A stretch of 64,000 bases of DNA, from assembly GCF_020297485.1 (NCBI RefSeq), contig NZ_JAIWZC010000001.1, positions 372,001-436,000 on the forward strand, written 5' to 3'. The position numbers were made by a program, and so were the translations under genes. The DNA is from Enterocloster clostridioformis (lineage in GTDB: Bacteria; Bacillota; Clostridia; Lachnospirales; Lachnospiraceae). Each line of letters begins with the position of its first letter. Positions within the stretch are counted from its first letter, which is position 1. Below, in pieces: positions 55,198 to 63,507 of the stretch. Under the pieces are notes generated by a model that saw nothing but the letters and a program-made list of their open reading frames with translations, searched no databases and was not told where the DNA came from.

Positions 55198-55383
55198 TTA
55201 GAACAGGTCGATATAGAACCCTTCTTCCCATCCATCATCGTCGAGGTCGTCATCTTCAGTTAAAAAGTAATGCATATCCAATAAATCAGAATCGGTCATA
55301 TTTCTGACCAGTTTGGGTGTCATTCCTTCTGGAGGATTTTTGATGTATTTTTGTCTGAGTTCATCCACATATCTTTGATTCAT
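55198..55383 (-). CDS. small acidic protein downstream of the IS91-type transposase
   Basis: 61 residues from ATG 55383 (GGGAGG 9 bases upstream). RYVDELRQKYIKNPPEGMTP and a DDDLDDDGWEEG acidic tail. It follows the transposase by 55 bases in the same direction. Possibly an accessory gene of the element; function unknown. Confidence 0.6.
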   Translation of the reverse strand: MNQRYVDELRQKYIKNPPEGMTPKLVRNMTDSDLLDMHYFLTEDDDLDDDGWEEGFYIDLF

Positions 55384-55438
55384 TTGCAACTGCCTCCCAT
55401 CTGTAATAAATGTAGTATGAAGCAGATGGGAGAGAAAG

Positions 55439-56596
55439 TCAAGCAGAGCGGGACCGGGGATAAAGGCCATGCCTTATCCTTGTCCTTTTGTATAATTCAT
55501 CCAGAGGAACCCGTTCATGTTTATGGTACAGCTCTAGAAAGACCATTTCATGTCTGCAGTTTGGGCATTGCAGGGGGTCGTACCCCATGGTAAGAAGGAA
55601 AAGCTTACGCCAGGTGTTGAAATCGAGGAGAATCCTGTGTTTGGATTTTGGGACTGCTTTATGGAGCTGATTGTCAATCTCCCGGTGTCTGGCATAAAGC
55701 CCATAGTACCGGGTCATCTTGAAGTTTTTTTCAGGTATATGCAGAATGAGCAGCTTAATGAAATCAATGGCGGGAAGAGTCTTTTTTACAAAAGAGTTGT
55801 CTTCATGCTTATTGTAATGGAAAGTCACCATCTCCCCATCGTAGGAATCAATCCTGGAAAGAGCAATGACAGGGCGGCCAAGATAACGGCTGACATATTT
55901 AATAATGGATTTTGGGTCGCAAAGATTGGGCTTGGCATAAACGTAGAATCCATTTCTGTCCCTATGGTAAACGGCGGCTTTCATCTTTTTAAAAGAGGGA
56001 CCGATGCGTTTTTCCAGTTTATTTAACAAAACAGTCTGAAAGGATTTACGGAGGTAGGAATAATTGAAATATGTGACCTTGCGCCAGACACCATCATCAG
56101 AAAACCCGCCTTCGGTAAGGAGACAGTGGATGTGTGGATTCCAACCGAGAGGGCGACCGAAGGTATGAAGGACACAGATAAACCCAGGGACAAAGTTTTT
56201 GGATTTGTTCAGGGAGAAAAAATATTCTTTGATGACATCAGAAACAGCCTCGAAAAGGCAGTTAAGCAGAGTGCGGTCTTCGAGGAAAAAGCGGCGGAGG
56301 GATTCGTCAATGGTGAAGACGAGATGGCGATGGGTACACTGTATTAATTTAAAAGACATAGCGGTAGACCTGTCATTGGAATACTTAGCGCCGCAGGAGG
56401 GGCAAAACTTGGAGTGGCAGCGGAAAGGAACGAACTTGAGGTTACCGCAATGGGGACAGCCATACATGGCGCCACCATAAGAAGGATCCCCGCAGTTAAT
56501 GACCTTATCAATGTTTTCCATGACGACAGGTCTGGGTTTTATATCGTATTCAATGATTTCGTAATAGTCTCTGAGCATCTTCTGAATCACATTCAT
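55439..56596 (-). CDS. IS91-family transposase (second type)
   Basis: 385 residues. Zinc-binding N-terminus (YGCPHCGNLKFVPFRCHSKF, CPSCG), HUH motif WNPHIHCLLTEGGF (about 169-182), IIKYVSRYLGRPVIALSRI with the tyrosine region, and a C-terminal CPNCRHEM knuckle. It is related to the transposase at 51201 only distantly and lacks a tyrosine recombinase partner. Appears intact. Confidence 0.85.
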   Translation of the reverse strand: MNVIQKMLRDYYEIIEYDIKPRPVVMENIDKVINCGDPSYGGAMYGCPHCGNLKFVPFRCHSKFCPSCGAKYSNDRSTAMSFKLIQCTHRHLVFTIDESLRRFFLEDRTLLNCLFEAVSDVIKEYFFSLNKSKNFVPGFICVLHTFGRPLGWNPHIHCLLTEGGFSDDGVWRKVTYFNYSYLRKSFQTVLLNKLEKRIGPSFKKMKAAVYHRDRNGFYVYAKPNLCDPKSIIKYVSRYLGRPVIALSRIDSYDGEMVTFHYNKHEDNSFVKKTLPAIDFIKLLILHIPEKNFKMTRYYGLYARHREIDNQLHKAVPKSKHRILLDFNTWRKLFLLTMGYDPLQCPNCRHEMVFLELYHKHERVPLDELYKRTRIRHGLYPRSRSA

Positions 56597-56658
56597 GAGA
56601 TTATTATGGAATAAAATGACGCAAAAAACAAGCCCTAATTCCCCTCATGAATGAGGGG

Positions 56659-56724
56659 CTAGGGGAGTTGAGGTGCCGAAGGCACTTTCTTGTTCAGTTG
56701 TTCCTCTGTAAAAAGCGGATCCAT
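56659..56724 (-). pseudogene. tnpC: IS66 transposase tnpC, first 21 codons
   Basis: ATG 56724 encodes MDPLFTEEQLNKKVPSAPQL and one further residue, then meets a stop created at the IS91-type boundary. TEEQL is typical of IS66 transposase starts. The stretch 56725-56871 between tnpB and this start holds no gene. Confidence 0.65.
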
Positions 56725-56871
56725 AACACAGCCTCAACTTTCTGAAATCTCTACCAGAAAGTATACCAGAAAAAGCATTCCGTTCCTATAGGAAACTGCA
56801 TTCCGGGACGGAGGAAAATCCGCCCAAAACAAAGTGATTTTCGGCTTTTTGCGAATTGACAGGATCCGGGC

Positions 56872-57225
56872 TCATATGACGATCTTCGGGTGACGTTCTT
56901 CAAATGCGCCGCTGGGGTTCAGGGATAAACCATCGCACAGCCAATGGATCTCTTTCAGCGTAACTTTCTGCAGTTCATCCGGTGTGTCAGGCCAATGGAA
57001 GGAATCGCGGTCCAGCCGTTTCATCAGGATCCAAAACCCTGACCCGTCCCACTGAAGGATCTTGAGCAATGTGCGCCTGCGATTGCAGAACGCGAACATA
57101 CAGCGGGAGTACGGATCGAGATGGAATTTCAGTTTGATGATGGCCGCTAAACCAGTGCAGCTCTTCCGGAGGTCCGTGCAGCCACATGCCAGATAGACTG
57201 TAGTACTTCCGTAAAAATCAAGCAT
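56872..57225 (-). CDS. tnpB: IS66 family TnpB
   Basis: 117 residues. VYLACGCTDLRKSCTGLAAI, then FAFCNRRRTLLKILQWDGSG and FWILMKRL are diagnostic of IS66 Orf2 (TnpB). Overlaps tnpA by 8 bases. Length usual. Confidence 0.92.
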   Translation of the reverse strand: MLDFYGSTTVYLACGCTDLRKSCTGLAAIIKLKFHLDPYSRCMFAFCNRRRTLLKILQWDGSGFWILMKRLDRDSFHWPDTPDELQKVTLKEIHWLCDGLSLNPSGAFEERHPKIVI

Positions 57226-57589
57226 AGTTCTTTAAGGCCTGAAGCAGGGCAGTCAACAGTCTGGCTGGACAGTCCGCAGCAACTTCAATCCGGATATTTT
57301 CCGGGAGACAGAGCATCACAGGAGGTTTTCCTGTACCTGCTGTACTGAAATGGAGTTCATGTTCCGAAGGGAGCTTTGCAAACACCGGATCAGAAGCACT
57401 TTCTGTCTCAGCTGCTTCTGACTGGAGCTTTCGGATCCAGTAACCCAGTGTAGACTGTGGGATTCCATTCTGCTGACACCATTCTTTGCGGGATAAACCG
57501 CTTTCCTGGAAAGCATGGAACCGGTCTGCCCAAAGGTCAGCCTTTGAGGCTGCATTGTCATTCGTATTTATTGGTATCACCTCCATCAT
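57218..57589 (-). CDS. tnpA: IS66 family TnpA (Orf1)
   Basis: 123 residues with an HTH-like start: WADRFHAFQESGLSRKEWCQ then QNGIPQSTLGYWIRKL, typical of IS66 accessory TnpA. The C-terminal part has the usual IRIEVAADCPARLLTALLQA. Complete, but the IS lacks a full tnpC, so it should be immobile unless helped. Confidence 0.9.
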   Translation of the reverse strand: MMEVIPINTNDNAASKADLWADRFHAFQESGLSRKEWCQQNGIPQSTLGYWIRKLQSEAAETESASDPVFAKLPSEHELHFSTAGTGKPPVMLCLPENIRIEVAADCPARLLTALLQALKNYA

Positions 57590-57652
57590 TTGAACTTATC
57601 TTATCAAATGTGGATGGAAATTTGCAGATACTGATTATTACCTACTTACGGG

Positions 57653-58232
57653 CGTAAGGCCTATCCCCAGTCCTGTCAGTCCGGCCAGGCTTTGGGAGGC
57701 ATCCCCCCGTACATGCCCTGTTCCAGACATATACCGCATTGGCGGATATGATTTTGTGCCGCTGTAGGATCAGGCTGTATTCCCCGCCTGTCTTTACAGC
57801 CTGCGGGTCCGTGAAATCGCAGAACAGAAGACGGAATATGCCGGCCTGTGAGCCGGTGATGGCCTGCCGGACCTGTGAGAGAAGCCTGCCCCAGGGAAAC
57901 TGAGCAGGAGGGGAGGTTAAACGGGTGCTTTGGACTTCTTTTGGCCGTAACAGAAACGTCACCGGGGTTTCCAAAGAGGATATATGAATCCGGTCGCGGG
58001 AAATGGATACCTGCTGTCCCGGTTTAACCGGAAGCGCCTCAAAATCCCGTACCTCCATGTCCGTTAACATGCTGATGGGGGACATGGGCGAGGATGCGGC
58101 CTGGAGGGCCAGAAGGAGTTCTCCTGCCTGGATATTCACTGTTTTTTTGTAGACGGAGCGGACTGTCCAAAAACGGCGCACGTCCAGCTGCTGCAGCACA
58201 TAGGTGGTAATGGCTGTGATGGTAGGACACAT
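57653..58232 (-). pseudogene. DUF2877 protein, frameshifted and cut by IS66
   Basis: The N-terminal frame gives SVYKKTVNIQAGELLLALQA and VRDFEALPVKPGQQVSISRD, like the DUF2877 family (which includes AllH of the oxamate carbamoyltransferase system). Near 57660-57760 the family motif GLTGLGIGLTP appears in a different frame, so a frameshift precedes the cut; the expected GDD that follows is replaced by IS66 sequence. About 190 of a usual 270-plus residues remain. Family assignment rests on the motif and N-terminal pattern. Confidence 0.6.
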
Positions 58233-58319
58233 TTGTTCTCTCCCCGTATTAAAATAGTAAAATCATACGGTCTCTTATTGCATTTCTGACAATGTATCAA
58301 CAATAAATTTTACCAGATT

Positions 58320-58602
58320 ATCGAAAAAACACAACTTCCTGTTGGATCAGTTAGAGTGCAGGGTACCCGGAATCGTGGACAGCGGGCTGGTATCATCCTG
58401 GCTGTCATACCGCGCGGAGCCAAAGGATTTCCTTCCGATTCTGGGCAAGACACCGGTGGAGGGCTATATCCTGGCAACCGGTTACGGCGGGAACGGCGTT
58501 ATCGAGGCACCTGCTGCCAGCAGGGACCTTGCAAAATTCATCATGCGCGGAGAAAAGACACCGTTATTGGAAGACTGGGCGTTTGAGCGTCTGTTAAAAT
58601 AA
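58320..58602 (+). pseudogene. C-terminal fragment of an FAD-dependent oxidoreductase (DAO family)
   Basis: About 94 codons: VPGIVDSGLVSSWLSYRAEP then DFLPILGKTPVEGYILATGY and GNGVIEAPAASRDLAKFIM, the C-terminal FAD-domain signature of glycine/sarcosine-oxidase-like enzymes. The N-terminal 300 or so residues are absent and the sequence before 58320 is unrelated. The genuine gene probably formed an operon with etfBA, starting 23 bases on, its electrons passing to ETF. Confidence 0.75.
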
Positions 58603-58625
58603 GAAAGCGGCGGAGAGGAGAAAAG

Positions 58626-59420
58626 ATGGATATAGCGGTTCTTATAAAACAGGTTCCTGTTTCCAACGATGTTTCCGTTGACCCCGAAACCCATGCGCTG
58701 ATTCGTTCCGGTTCAGAAGGAATGATAAACCCTGCGGACCTGAATGCCATAGAGACCGCCATGGTCTTAAAGGAGCAGACCGGCGCAAAGGTGGCCGTAT
58801 TCACCATGGGCCCCCCTGACTCGGAGAAGGCATTAAGGGACGCCCTGGCCCTGGGATGTGATGAGAGTTGTCTCATCACGGACCGGTGCTTTGCGGGAGG
58901 AGATACCATTGCCACAGCCAAGGTGCTGGCAAAAAGCATTGAGAAATACGGGAAATTCGACCTGATTTTAAGCGGCGCATTGTCCGCTGACGGCGCCACC
59001 GGACAGGTGGGAGCCATGGTGGCGGAATACATGGGTATCCCCCATGTGGCTGAAATACAGGGGCTCTCATACGATGAGGGTGACAAGGACTGTATCACGG
59101 CTGTGAAAAAGTACCAGGGCATGGAGTGGAAGATTAAGGCAGCCCTGCCGGCGTTAATGAGCGTGTGCTTCGGAAGCAATGAACCGCGTCTGGCAACCCT
59201 GCGCTCCAAGAGGGCCGCCAAGAACAAGTCTCTGGAGGTATATACCAATGCGGACCTTAAGATGGCGGCGGATGAGATTGGCCTTCCGGGCTCTCCCACA
59301 ATGGTGACGGATTCTTTTCAGCCTGAGAGCACCAGGAGAGCTTGGATGCTTGCGGGCACTCCGGAGGAACTGGCAGCCAGGCTCAGGGAACTGATTGACA
59401 TCGAGAAAGGAAAGGAATAG
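58626..59420 (+). CDS. etfB: electron transfer flavoprotein beta subunit
   Basis: 264 residues from ATG 58626 (GGAGAGGAG). MDIAVLIKQVPVSNDVSVDP, then NPADLNAIETAMVLKEQTGA and the AMP-binding stretch LSADGATGQVGAMVAEYMGI are EtfB signatures. It carries electrons between a flavin dehydrogenase and an acceptor. It directly precedes etfA (stop TAG, next base ATG). Confidence 0.95.
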   Translation: MDIAVLIKQVPVSNDVSVDPETHALIRSGSEGMINPADLNAIETAMVLKEQTGAKVAVFTMGPPDSEKALRDALALGCDESCLITDRCFAGGDTIATAKVLAKSIEKYGKFDLILSGALSADGATGQVGAMVAEYMGIPHVAEIQGLSYDEGDKDCITAVKKYQGMEWKIKAALPALMSVCFGSNEPRLATLRSKRAAKNKSLEVYTNADLKMAADEIGLPGSPTMVTDSFQPESTRRAWMLAGTPEELAARLRELIDIEKGKE

Positions 59421-60404
59421 ATGGCGAACGGAATTTGTGTTTTTGCAGAAAATTATGATGGGAAGTTAGAACCCGTTGTGGCAGAACTGGTCCGCGCGGC
59501 TCATTGTATCAAAGAGACCACCGGTGAGAAGATACAGGCCGCCGTCCTGGCTGAGGACTGCGGGAATCTGGCGGCCCAGCTGGAACAGCTTGGGTTTGAC
59601 GAGATATATGCCGTGGAGACAGACAAAAACTGCCTGTTCCAGGACGATGCGGTAAGCCGGGCAATGGCGGAAATGCTGAAACGTATGGATCCGTCCAGTG
59701 TTCTGATTCCGGCTACTCCCACGGGACGCTCTGTTTTTTCCAGAGTGGCTGCCCGCCTTGGCTGCGGAATGACTGCGGACTGTACGGAATTAGCCGTGGA
59801 TACCAGGGAGGACGGGACCTTTTTCATCAAGCAGAATAAACCTTCTTTTGGAGAAAACGTATTTGTCACCATTGTAACAAAGGAAGGGGTATATCCACAG
59901 ATGATGACGGTAAGGCCAGGGGTGTACACCCCCTGTGAGGTCCGGGAGGGCAGAAGGGCAGATGTTACATATTACAAGGATATCACCCTTCCTGAATCCG
60001 GGATTCAGGTGATGTCAAGCGCCCCTGCAATGAATGATACGGACAGTATCCTTGCGGCGGAGGTTGTGGTAGTCGGCGGACGCGGCGCTGAGAGCGGGGA
60101 AAACTTTACACTCTTAAAAGCGTTTGCCGAAAAGCTGGAAGCTGCAATCGGAGGCACCAGGCCTCTGGCAGACACCGGATTTATACCGTTTGAGCATCAG
60201 ATTGGACAGACCGGATTCACCATACGGCCCAAGGTCTGCATTTCCCTGGGCGTATCCGGCGCCATCCAGCACACGGAGGGCATTAAGGATACCAAGCTCT
60301 TTGTGGCAATCAACCAGGATGAGAGCGCGCCCATTTTCAATACTGCGGACTACGGTATGGCCTGCGATATGAAGGATGTGCTGGAAGCTTATCTGAAACT
60401 GTAA
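59421..60404 (+). CDS. etfA: electron transfer flavoprotein alpha subunit
   Basis: 327 residues from ATG 59421, immediately after etfB. The C-terminal FAD domain has VVGGRGAESGENFTLLKAFA, LADTGFIPFEHQIGQTG and CISLGVSGAIQHTEGIKDTK, ending VAINQDESAPIFNTADYGMA. Forms the EtfAB heterodimer. The partner dehydrogenase next to it is only a fragment, so electrons may come from an enzyme elsewhere. Confidence 0.95.
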   Translation: MANGICVFAENYDGKLEPVVAELVRAAHCIKETTGEKIQAAVLAEDCGNLAAQLEQLGFDEIYAVETDKNCLFQDDAVSRAMAEMLKRMDPSSVLIPATPTGRSVFSRVAARLGCGMTADCTELAVDTREDGTFFIKQNKPSFGENVFVTIVTKEGVYPQMMTVRPGVYTPCEVREGRRADVTYYKDITLPESGIQVMSSAPAMNDTDSILAAEVVVVGGRGAESGENFTLLKAFAEKLEAAIGGTRPLADTGFIPFEHQIGQTGFTIRPKVCISLGVSGAIQHTEGIKDTKLFVAINQDESAPIFNTADYGMACDMKDVLEAYLKL

Positions 60405-60459
60405 GCCGGCACCATATGGGTGCGGCAGCAGAAAGGAAGAAAACCATGGATTTATTTAG

Positions 60460-60567
60460 AGATATAAGCTGGAAGCCATCCTTACCCTTGGAATGCCGGC
60501 TGCAGAGGCGCCTGCCCATCAATTGGATGAGCTGCCCATGGAAAAGATAAAGTGGGAGAGATATTAG
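60460..60567 (+). pseudogene. nitroreductase C-terminal relic
   Basis: A 35-codon frame without a proper start reads KLEAILTLGMPAAEAP, then LDELPMEKIKWERY and a stop. LTLGMPAAE and the final WERY are like nitroreductase-family C-termini (LGYPAEEP...). A deletion relic. The gap 60405-60735 holds only this and a terminator. Confidence 0.5.
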
Positions 60568-60608
60568 AAATAAATAAGATGATGCTGTCAGATTAAAAAC
60601 AGACAGAA

Positions 60609-60652
60609 GGAAAAGGCCGCCGGATCAGTTTGAGTCCGGCGGCCTTTTCCGA
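60609..60652 (+). terminator. strong terminator after etfBA
   Basis: GGAAAAGGCCGCCGGA (60609-60624) pairs perfectly with TCCGGCGGCCTTTTCC (60635-60650). The arms carry A- and T-runs at the base, so it could act in both directions. Confidence 0.9.
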
Positions 60653-60735
60653 GTCTTGTAATATCCCCCGGAATGTTGTATATTGTTAATACAATGCCTG
60701 AAACAGCCCGACAAAGGCGCACATGGGAGGAATGT

Positions 60736-62904
60736 ATGGAGGATAAGGGAAAAAAAGCCGCCAGACGCACAGCGGATGTAACATGGGACAAAAGCGCGGT
60801 GAAGGACAGGAAAGCCTTAAGACCGGCCAGTATTGATCACCTGGCCCTGCCCGGCACCATTCACCTGGTACCCATGGACTGCATAGGAGAATATGAGGTC
60901 AGGCCAGGATTCTATGAGATAAACGGAGCCACCGCCATACCGGGGGGAGTCAATTTTACGGTGTATTCCCATGGAGCCACTGCCATTGAGCTGCTCCTGT
61001 TTAGGCGGACAGAGGAGGAGCCCTATGCGGTTCTTCCCTTTCCAAAGCATTACCGCATCGGCAATGTGTACTCCATGATTGTGTTCAAGCTGAACATCGG
61101 CGAATTTGAGTATGCGTACCGGGTGGACGGCCCCTATGAACCGGAAAAGGGGCTTATATTTGATAAGAACAAGTATCTGCTGGACCCCTATGCCAAGGCG
61201 GTTACCGGACAGAGCCGGTGGGGGGACCCGCTGCCGGGATGCCAGCACTATAAGGCCAGGGTGGTCAAGGATGACTTTGACTGGGCGGATATGGCCCAGC
61301 CCCTGACCCCCATGGAGGATTTAATCATTTATGAACTTCATGTAAGGGGATTTACCATGCACGGCTCCTCGGCCGTACTTCATCCCGGAACCTTTGATGG
61401 ATTGGTGGAAAAGCTTCCCTATCTGCTGGAGCTGGGCGTGAACGTGGTGGAGCTGATGCCCATATTTGAATTCGACGAGATGCAGGATTACCGGGAGGTG
61501 GATGGCCGGAAGCTTTATAATTACTGGGGATACAACACCGTAAGCTTCTTTGCGCCCAACACCAGCTACACTGCCAGCACGGAGTACAACCGAGAGGGCA
61601 ATGAACTTAAGAACCTGATACGGGTGTTCAACCAGCATGGGATTGAGGTCTACCTGGATGTGGTATTCAACCATACGGCGGAAGGAAATGAAAACGGGCC
61701 CTTCTTTTCTTTTAAAGGATTTGATAACAATATATACTATCTGCTGACTCCGGAGGGATACTACTACAATTTCAGCGGCTGCGGCAATGCCTTAAACTGC
61801 AATCACCCCATTGTCCAGCAGATGATTCTCAACTGCCTCCGTTATTGGGTTACGGCCTACCGGATTGACGGGTTCCGCTTTGATCTGGCCTCCATCATGG
61901 CGCGCAACGAGGACGGCGCGCCCATGAGCAAGCCTCCCCTGCTTCAGAGTCTTGCCTTTGACCCCATTCTGGGCGATGTCAAGCTCATAGCCGAGGCGTG
62001 GGACGCGGACGGCCTTTATCAGGTGGGGACTTTCCCGTCCTGGAACCGTTGGGCAGAGTGGAACGGCAGGTACAGGGACGACATGCGCCGCCATATCAAG
62101 GGAGAACAAGGCATGGCACAGGCGGCGGCCCTGCGAATCGCCGGCTCCAGGGATATATATGCGGACCACGACAGGAAGAACGCATCCGTGAATTTCATTA
62201 CCTGCCATGACGGCTTTACCCTTTACGACCTGTTTTCCTACAATGTAAAGCACAATGAGCCAAACGGATGGAACAATACGGACGGCGCCAATGACAACAA
62301 CAGCTGGAACTGCGGCGCGGAGGGGGAGACAGACGATCCTCAGGTGGAAGCCCTGAGGCGGCGCATGGTGCGCAATGCCTGCGCCCTCCTCATGTGCAGC
62401 AGGGGAATACCCATGTTTCTGGCGGGAGATGAGTTCTGCAACACCCAGTTCGGCAATAACAATGCCTATTGCCAGGACAATGAGATTTCCTGGCTGGATT
62501 GGGAGCGGCTGGGGCAGTATAAGGATATATTTTGTTTCTTCCAATATATGATACGGTTTCGCAAGACACACCGACTGGTACGCGCCAATGTGAGTGACGG
62601 GGCCTGCGGCTTCCCGGATGTGAGCTTTCACGGAGTGAAGCCCTGGTGCGGCTCCTTTGCGGAGTATGAGCGCTATGTGGGCGTCATGTTTGCCGGCCAG
62701 GAGGAGGGGGAAGGGCCCCGGACCGTGTACATTGCATCCAATGCGTATTGGGAACCTCTTGATGTAAAGCTGCCGGTCCTTCCGGATGGAATGGAATGGG
62801 AGCTGGCGGCAGATACGTGGGAGAATGTGCCTTGTCCGGGCCCCCTGGGGGGAAATGAATTTAGGATTCGTCCAAGGACCGTGATGGTGATGGTGGGAAA
62901 ATAA
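60736..62904 (+). CDS. glgX: glycogen debranching/isoamylase-type GH13 enzyme
   Basis: 722 residues from ATG 60736 (GGGAGG, 5 bases). An N-terminal CBM48-like domain (FTVYSHGATAIELLLFRRTE) precedes a GH13 barrel: LIIYELHVRGFT, DVVFNHTAEGNENGP, AYRIDGFRFDLASIM (nucleophile Asp near 382), LIAEAWD (acid/base Glu near 419), FITCHDGFTLYDLFSYNVKH. It hydrolyses alpha-1,6 branches of glycogen or related glucans. GlgX versus isoamylase or pullulanase cannot be settled from sequence alone. No signal peptide, so cytosolic. Confidence 0.88.
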   Translation: MEDKGKKAARRTADVTWDKSAVKDRKALRPASIDHLALPGTIHLVPMDCIGEYEVRPGFYEINGATAIPGGVNFTVYSHGATAIELLLFRRTEEEPYAVLPFPKHYRIGNVYSMIVFKLNIGEFEYAYRVDGPYEPEKGLIFDKNKYLLDPYAKAVTGQSRWGDPLPGCQHYKARVVKDDFDWADMAQPLTPMEDLIIYELHVRGFTMHGSSAVLHPGTFDGLVEKLPYLLELGVNVVELMPIFEFDEMQDYREVDGRKLYNYWGYNTVSFFAPNTSYTASTEYNREGNELKNLIRVFNQHGIEVYLDVVFNHTAEGNENGPFFSFKGFDNNIYYLLTPEGYYYNFSGCGNALNCNHPIVQQMILNCLRYWVTAYRIDGFRFDLASIMARNEDGAPMSKPPLLQSLAFDPILGDVKLIAEAWDADGLYQVGTFPSWNRWAEWNGRYRDDMRRHIKGEQGMAQAAALRIAGSRDIYADHDRKNASVNFITCHDGFTLYDLFSYNVKHNEPNGWNNTDGANDNNSWNCGAEGETDDPQVEALRRRMVRNACALLMCSRGIPMFLAGDEFCNTQFGNNNAYCQDNEISWLDWERLGQYKDIFCFFQYMIRFRKTHRLVRANVSDGACGFPDVSFHGVKPWCGSFAEYERYVGVMFAGQEEGEGPRTVYIASNAYWEPLDVKLPVLPDGMEWELAADTWENVPCPGPLGGNEFRIRPRTVMVMVGK

Positions 62905-63025
62905 AGTTGTTTTTTCCCGCCGCCCGGGTCCTGTCACGGTTCCGGTCCCGGTTTCTTAAGCCAAATTCCAGTTTCTTACAAAATCATAAAAATTGATTTA
63001 TAGTGTCGCAAATCTGAAAAAGTTG

Positions 63026-63034
63026 TGGTATACT
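63026..63034 (+). promoter_or_regulatory. extended -10 promoter
   Basis: TGG directly before TATACT (63029-63034), an extended -10. No good -35 is seen. It lies 39 bases before the ATG at 63073. Confidence 0.5.
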
Positions 63035-63072
63035 AAATTGATATGTTATGAAAAAGCCTAAGAGGTACCTGT

Positions 63073-63507
63073 ATGCTGAACGAAGAAAAGGTCAGATATA
63101 TGACTGGGCTGGCCATATTTGAAAAGAATGAGGGCAGGAAGATATTTCCCATCAACCGTTATTTTAAAAAGGATTATGTCGGCGGACAGATGTTCCGCTC
63201 CTTTTTCGGTTATACCTTCTGCTATCTGTTGATGCTTCTTCTGTGGATCCTTTACAAGCTGGACGTGCTGTTGGGCGGCATGGGCATAGAAGAATTGCTT
63301 AAGTGCGGCAAGAACTGGGGCATCCTTTATGTGGGGGGACTGGCATTTTACCTGTTTGTGACCTGGAGCGTATATTCCAGAAGGTACGACTACGCGTCCC
63401 GTTCCCAGACCATGTATGCCTCCAGACTGAGACACCTGGTCAAGAAGTATGACAACAAAGACAGGACCGACAGGACCAAGGACAACAGAGGAGGAAGGGT
63501 TCGATGA
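63073..63507 (+). CDS. small membrane protein, family not recognised
   Basis: 144 residues from ATG 63073. Two hydrophobic segments (about 45-64 and 84-100), a basic N-terminal part (GRKIFPINRYFKKDY) and a highly charged tail (DNKDRTDRTKDNRGGRVR). The stop overlaps the next start (ATGA), so the two are translated together. Function unknown; perhaps partner of the next membrane protein. Confidence 0.75.
   Translation: MLNEEKVRYMTGLAIFEKNEGRKIFPINRYFKKDYVGGQMFRSFFGYTFCYLLMLLLWILYKLDVLLGGMGIEELLKCGKNWGILYVGGLAFYLFVTWSVYSRRYDYASRSQTMYASRLRHLVKKYDNKDRTDRTKDNRGGRVR

Larger units (their letters stand above)
55125..56659 (-). mobile_element. second IS91-type element
   Basis: It carries a HUH transposase and a small downstream gene. 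The right edge is near 56659, where the IS66 tnpC reading frame breaks at a palindrome, CCCCTCAT-GA-ATGAGGGG (56641-56658), like the terminal hairpins of IS91 relatives. The left edge lies between the intron end and 55198 and is not defined. Confidence 0.65.
56659..57652 (-). mobile_element. IS66-type insertion sequence, broken after the start of tnpC
   Basis: tnpA and tnpB are complete, tnpC has only about 20 codons. The outer end, reading GTAAGTAGGTAATAATC on the minus strand at 57652, fits an IS66 terminus (GTAAG). The inner end is replaced by the IS91-type element at 56659. It interrupts the DUF2877 gene. Confidence 0.8.

Noticed and set aside
61792..62937. A 381-codon minus-strand frame opposite the debranching enzyme
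   Set aside because: Shadow of a GC-rich forward gene. The forward strand has all GH13 motifs; the reverse frame has no recognisable domain.
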